Assembly: GCA_021823425.1 (NCBI GenBank)
Contig: JAKANX010000050.1
Location: forward strand, 1-7,064
DNA: 7,064 nt
Direction of reading: 5' to 3'
From: Microcaldota archaeon
Lineage (GTDB): Archaea; Micrarchaeota; Micrarchaeia; Anstonellales; Bilamarchaeaceae
In this document: positions 5,850 through 7,064 of the stretch, one piece after another
How the letters are laid out: each line of letters begins with the position of its first letter
Position numbering within the stretch: position 1 is the stretch's first letter
Program-made: the position numbers and the translations under genes
The notes under the pieces: model-generated
Told to the model about the DNA's origin: nothing
The model's input: only the letters and a program-made list of their open reading frames with translations
The model's database searches: none

Positions 5850-6371
5850 ATGGAAGCGGATATTTCTGGCTCAACCGAGGAAACGGATTACATAAGGAGC
5901 CTAGAGACAAAGAAGGCGGACCTCCTTGAGAGGATAAAGAAGCTCAACGGCAGGCTCAGGTACAAGCAGTACGAGCAGAAGGCGCTCGAGCCCTTCCTGG
6001 AAAAGACCAAGGACGTCCGCATAGGGCCGCTGCGCAAGGATTTGAGGAACCTGGAATTCAGGATTTCAACCCAGGCCTACACCCCGAAGATAGAGAAGGA
6101 GCTCGTGAAGCAGGTCAAGAAGCTGGAGGCCGAGCTGGGGAAGGTGGCCGAAGTGGAGCGGGCGAGGAGGAAGAAGATGCTCGTGGACGGCGACATAGAG
6201 CAGGTCAACAGGGAGATTGCGGCAATAGAGCCTGAGCTCAAGAGGATAAGGGACGAGCTCAACGACCACTACGAGAGCATGAAGTCCTCGCGCAAGCAGG
6301 CAAAGAAGGGCATAAAGACCGACCACATGGTCACTCTTGAGGACATCGCGGTCTTCGAGAAGGAAGAGTAA
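5850..6371 (+). CDS. COG1340-like archaeal coiled-coil protein
   Basis: This 173-residue, highly charged protein is almost entirely helical. A first coiled-coil covers about 10-55, and a second covers about 78-147 with heptad-like spacing. The stretch between them (PLRKDLRNLEF, then RISTQAYTPKIEKELVKQV at 71-89) resembles the conserved core of the uncharacterised archaeal coiled-coil family COG1340, which reads roughly L-E-x-(K/R)-x-x-T-x-x-x-(T/S)-P-x-x-E-x-x-L-V. The C-terminus (155-173) is a short non-coil tail. No membrane segment, signal peptide or catalytic motif is visible. The function is unknown in this family, and a structural or RNP-associated role is a guess. The ATG at 5850 is preferred to the TTG at 5847 because GTGAT (5842-5846), a partial archaeal ribosome binding site, lies four bases before it. 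Its stop codon directly abuts the stop of the opposite-strand Nudix gene. Confidence 0.85.
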   Translation: MEADISGSTEETDYIRSLETKKADLLERIKKLNGRLRYKQYEQKALEPFLEKTKDVRIGPLRKDLRNLEFRISTQAYTPKIEKELVKQVKKLEAELGKVAEVERARRKKMLVDGDIEQVNREIAAIEPELKRIRDELNDHYESMKSSRKQAKKGIKTDHMVTLEDIAVFEKEE

Positions 6372-6764
6372 TCAAATCTTCAGGGCGTCTTTTATCATTT
6401 TCCCGTGGTCAGATGCGAGGGGCGGCAATTGATTGATGGGGAACCATTTCACTTCCTGTATCTCGCCCTCTTGGGGAATTTCCTTTCCGCCTGCGGGCTT
6501 GCACAGATACGAGATGGCGATTATCTTGCGCGGGTCCCGGTTCGGGTCAGAGTAGACGCCGACTAGGCGCACTATTTCCACGTCAATCCCGCTCTCCTCC
6601 TTCGCCTCGCGGATGCAGCACTGTTCCAAGGTCTCGTCGTCCTCCAGCCTTCCGCCCGGAAGCGCCCAAAGGCCCTTGAAGGGCTCGGTCCCGCGCCGAA
6701 CGAGCAGAATTTTGCCCTCATTAACGATTACCGCGTCTGCCGCAATCTGCCTTGTGCTGTGCAT
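6372..6764 (-). CDS. Nudix hydrolase, ADP-ribose pyrophosphatase-like
   Basis: This 130-residue enzyme is expected to hydrolyse a nucleoside diphosphate linked to another group (X), releasing a monophosphate. The Nudix box is complete from G38 to I60: G-x5-E44-x7-R52-E53-A-K-E56-E57-S-G59-I60, so the metal-binding glutamates are present. The segment after the box, GVYSDPNRDPRK (69-80), matches the SDPxRDPR motif of archaeal ADP-ribose pyrophosphatases such as MJ1149, which favours ADP-ribose over the MutT substrate 8-oxo-dGTP. The N-terminal strand QIAADAVIVNEGKILLVRRG is typical of the fold. ATGs at 6764, 6770 and 6797 are all in frame. I chose 6764 because GTGAT lies four bases upstream and the Nudix fold begins just after it. 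A TATA-like box at 6796-6803 would give a leader of about 10 bases. The open frame running further upstream is antisense to SRP54 and is not coding. Confidence 0.9.
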   Translation of the reverse strand: MHSTRQIAADAVIVNEGKILLVRRGTEPFKGLWALPGGRLEDDETLEQCCIREAKEESGIDVEIVRLVGVYSDPNRDPRKIIAISYLCKPAGGKEIPQEGEIQEVKWFPINQLPPLASDHGKMIKDALKI

Positions 6765-6779
6765 TCCCATCACGATTAT

Positions 6780-6796
6780 TGGTTGGAGTGCAACCA
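6780..6796. repeat. Palindrome TGGTTG-N5-CAACCA between the Nudix gene and SRP54
   Basis: Perfect 6-base arms (6780-6785 and 6791-6796) flank a 5-base spacer. The arm sequence is the same as in the tandem repeat at 2455-2490, where the spacer is six bases. The site overlaps the TATA-like sequence of the divergent promoter region. It may be an operator for one or both genes, or a chance match. Confidence 0.35.
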
Positions 6797-6803
6797 TTTT
6801 AAG
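6796..6803. promoter_or_regulatory. TATA-like element in the Nudix/SRP54 divergent region
   Basis: ATTTTAAG is the most A/T-rich short element in this gap. Read rightward, it would start SRP54 transcription near 6826, with the AGGTG ribosome binding site inside a short leader. Read leftward as CTTAAAAT, it would start transcription near 6773, just before the Nudix ATG at 6764. One element may serve both directions, and the match to the consensus is modest. Confidence 0.4.
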
Positions 6804-6830
6804 GGGGTTTTGGACAATAGTTTGCTGATT

Positions 6831-6835
6831 AGGTG
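6831..6835 (+). promoter_or_regulatory. Ribosome binding site of SRP54
   Basis: AGGTG lies eight bases before the ATG at 6844 and matches the archaeal GGTG-type site. It supports that ATG as the SRP54 start. Confidence 0.6.
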
Positions 6836-6843
6836 CAAGGAAT

Positions 6844-7064
6844 ATGGATTTGGGAAAGAAATTAAGGGACGCGCTGGCAAAGGTCGCAAACCTGCCCGTG
6901 GTTGACGAGGCGGCAGTGAGGGGGCTCATCAAGGAGCTCCAGCGCATACTCATTTCCAGCGACGTCAACGTCAAGCTGGTCTTCGAGCTATCAAAGAGGA
7001 TAGAGCAGCGCGCGCTCCACGCCGAGAAGATGGAGGCGCTCACGCTCAGGGAGCACGTGCTCAA
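6844..7064 (+). CDS. srp54: Signal recognition particle 54 kDa protein, N-terminal part (3' end outside window)
   Basis: SRP54 is the GTPase subunit of the signal recognition particle. It binds signal peptides and 7S RNA and brings ribosomes to the membrane receptor FtsY. Only the first 73 codons are present. They form most of the four-helix N domain: a first helix GKKLRDALAKVANLPVVDEA, followed by the conserved run LIKELQRILISSDVNVKLVFEL (split by the family signature DVNVKLV at 40-46) and then RIEQRAL. The segment LTLREHVL near the window edge matches the end of the archaeal N domain. The G domain (GTP-binding loops) and M domain lie beyond the window. The ATG at 6844 has AGGTG eight bases upstream. 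The match to archaeal SRP54 is strong and is one of the best indications that this DNA is archaeal. Confidence 0.93.
   Translation, partial: MDLGKKLRDALAKVANLPVVDEAAVRGLIKELQRILISSDVNVKLVFELSKRIEQRALHAEKMEALTLREHVL

Noticed and set aside
6765..7064. Upstream extension of the Nudix frame to the window edge on the minus strand
   Set aside because: It runs antisense through SRP54, whose N-domain is unmistakable, and adds a Ser-rich stretch not found in Nudix enzymes.

Overview
The window looks archaeal. It contains a 5' part of SRP54 with an archaeal-type N domain, a stand-alone HemK/Mtq2-type methyltransferase of about 200 residues, an archaeal-size TrmJ, a COG1340-like coiled-coil protein, TATA-like boxes about 25-40 bases before start codons, and GGTGA/GTGAT-type ribosome binding sites. 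The DNA is compact and mostly GC-rich, with intergenic gaps of 0-162 bases. A DPANN-type lineage (for example Micrarchaeota or Diapherotrites) is a guess that cannot be proven from this stretch.

Layout. (1) 1-2454, plus strand: the C-terminal two thirds of a P2-type cation-pumping ATPase, overlapping by an ATGA junction with an Mtq2/PrmC-like protein glutamine methyltransferase. (2) 2455-3653, plus strand: an AT-richer two-gene cassette with its own TATA box and a tandem repeat that looks like an operator. It encodes a winged-helix/minimal nucleotidyltransferase (MNT) fusion overlapping a HEPN protein, the layout of MNT-HEPN toxin-antitoxin modules. (3) 3680-5687, minus strand: TrmJ followed by a 411-residue protein with HEAT-like repeats at the N-terminus and a predicted OB-fold at the C-terminus, each with a candidate TATA box. 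(4) 5688-7064: a 162-base divergent control region, a coiled-coil protein on the plus strand, a Nudix hydrolase of the ADP-ribose pyrophosphatase type on the minus strand whose stop codon abuts that of the coiled-coil gene, and the first 73 codons of SRP54 on the plus strand.

Most genes are housekeeping: release-factor modification, tRNA 2'-O-methylation, protein targeting and nucleotide sanitation. The accessory element is the wHTH-MNT/HEPN cassette. The most interesting points are the 20-base-spaced operator-like repeat next to its TATA box, the lack of an RX4-6H RNase motif in the HEPN partner, a similar palindrome between the Nudix gene and SRP54, a perfect 19-base palindrome over the presumed promoter of the coiled-coil gene, and the unassigned HEAT/OB protein. 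I see no RNA gene, CRISPR array or insertion sequence, and no gene-free stretch longer than 300 bases.
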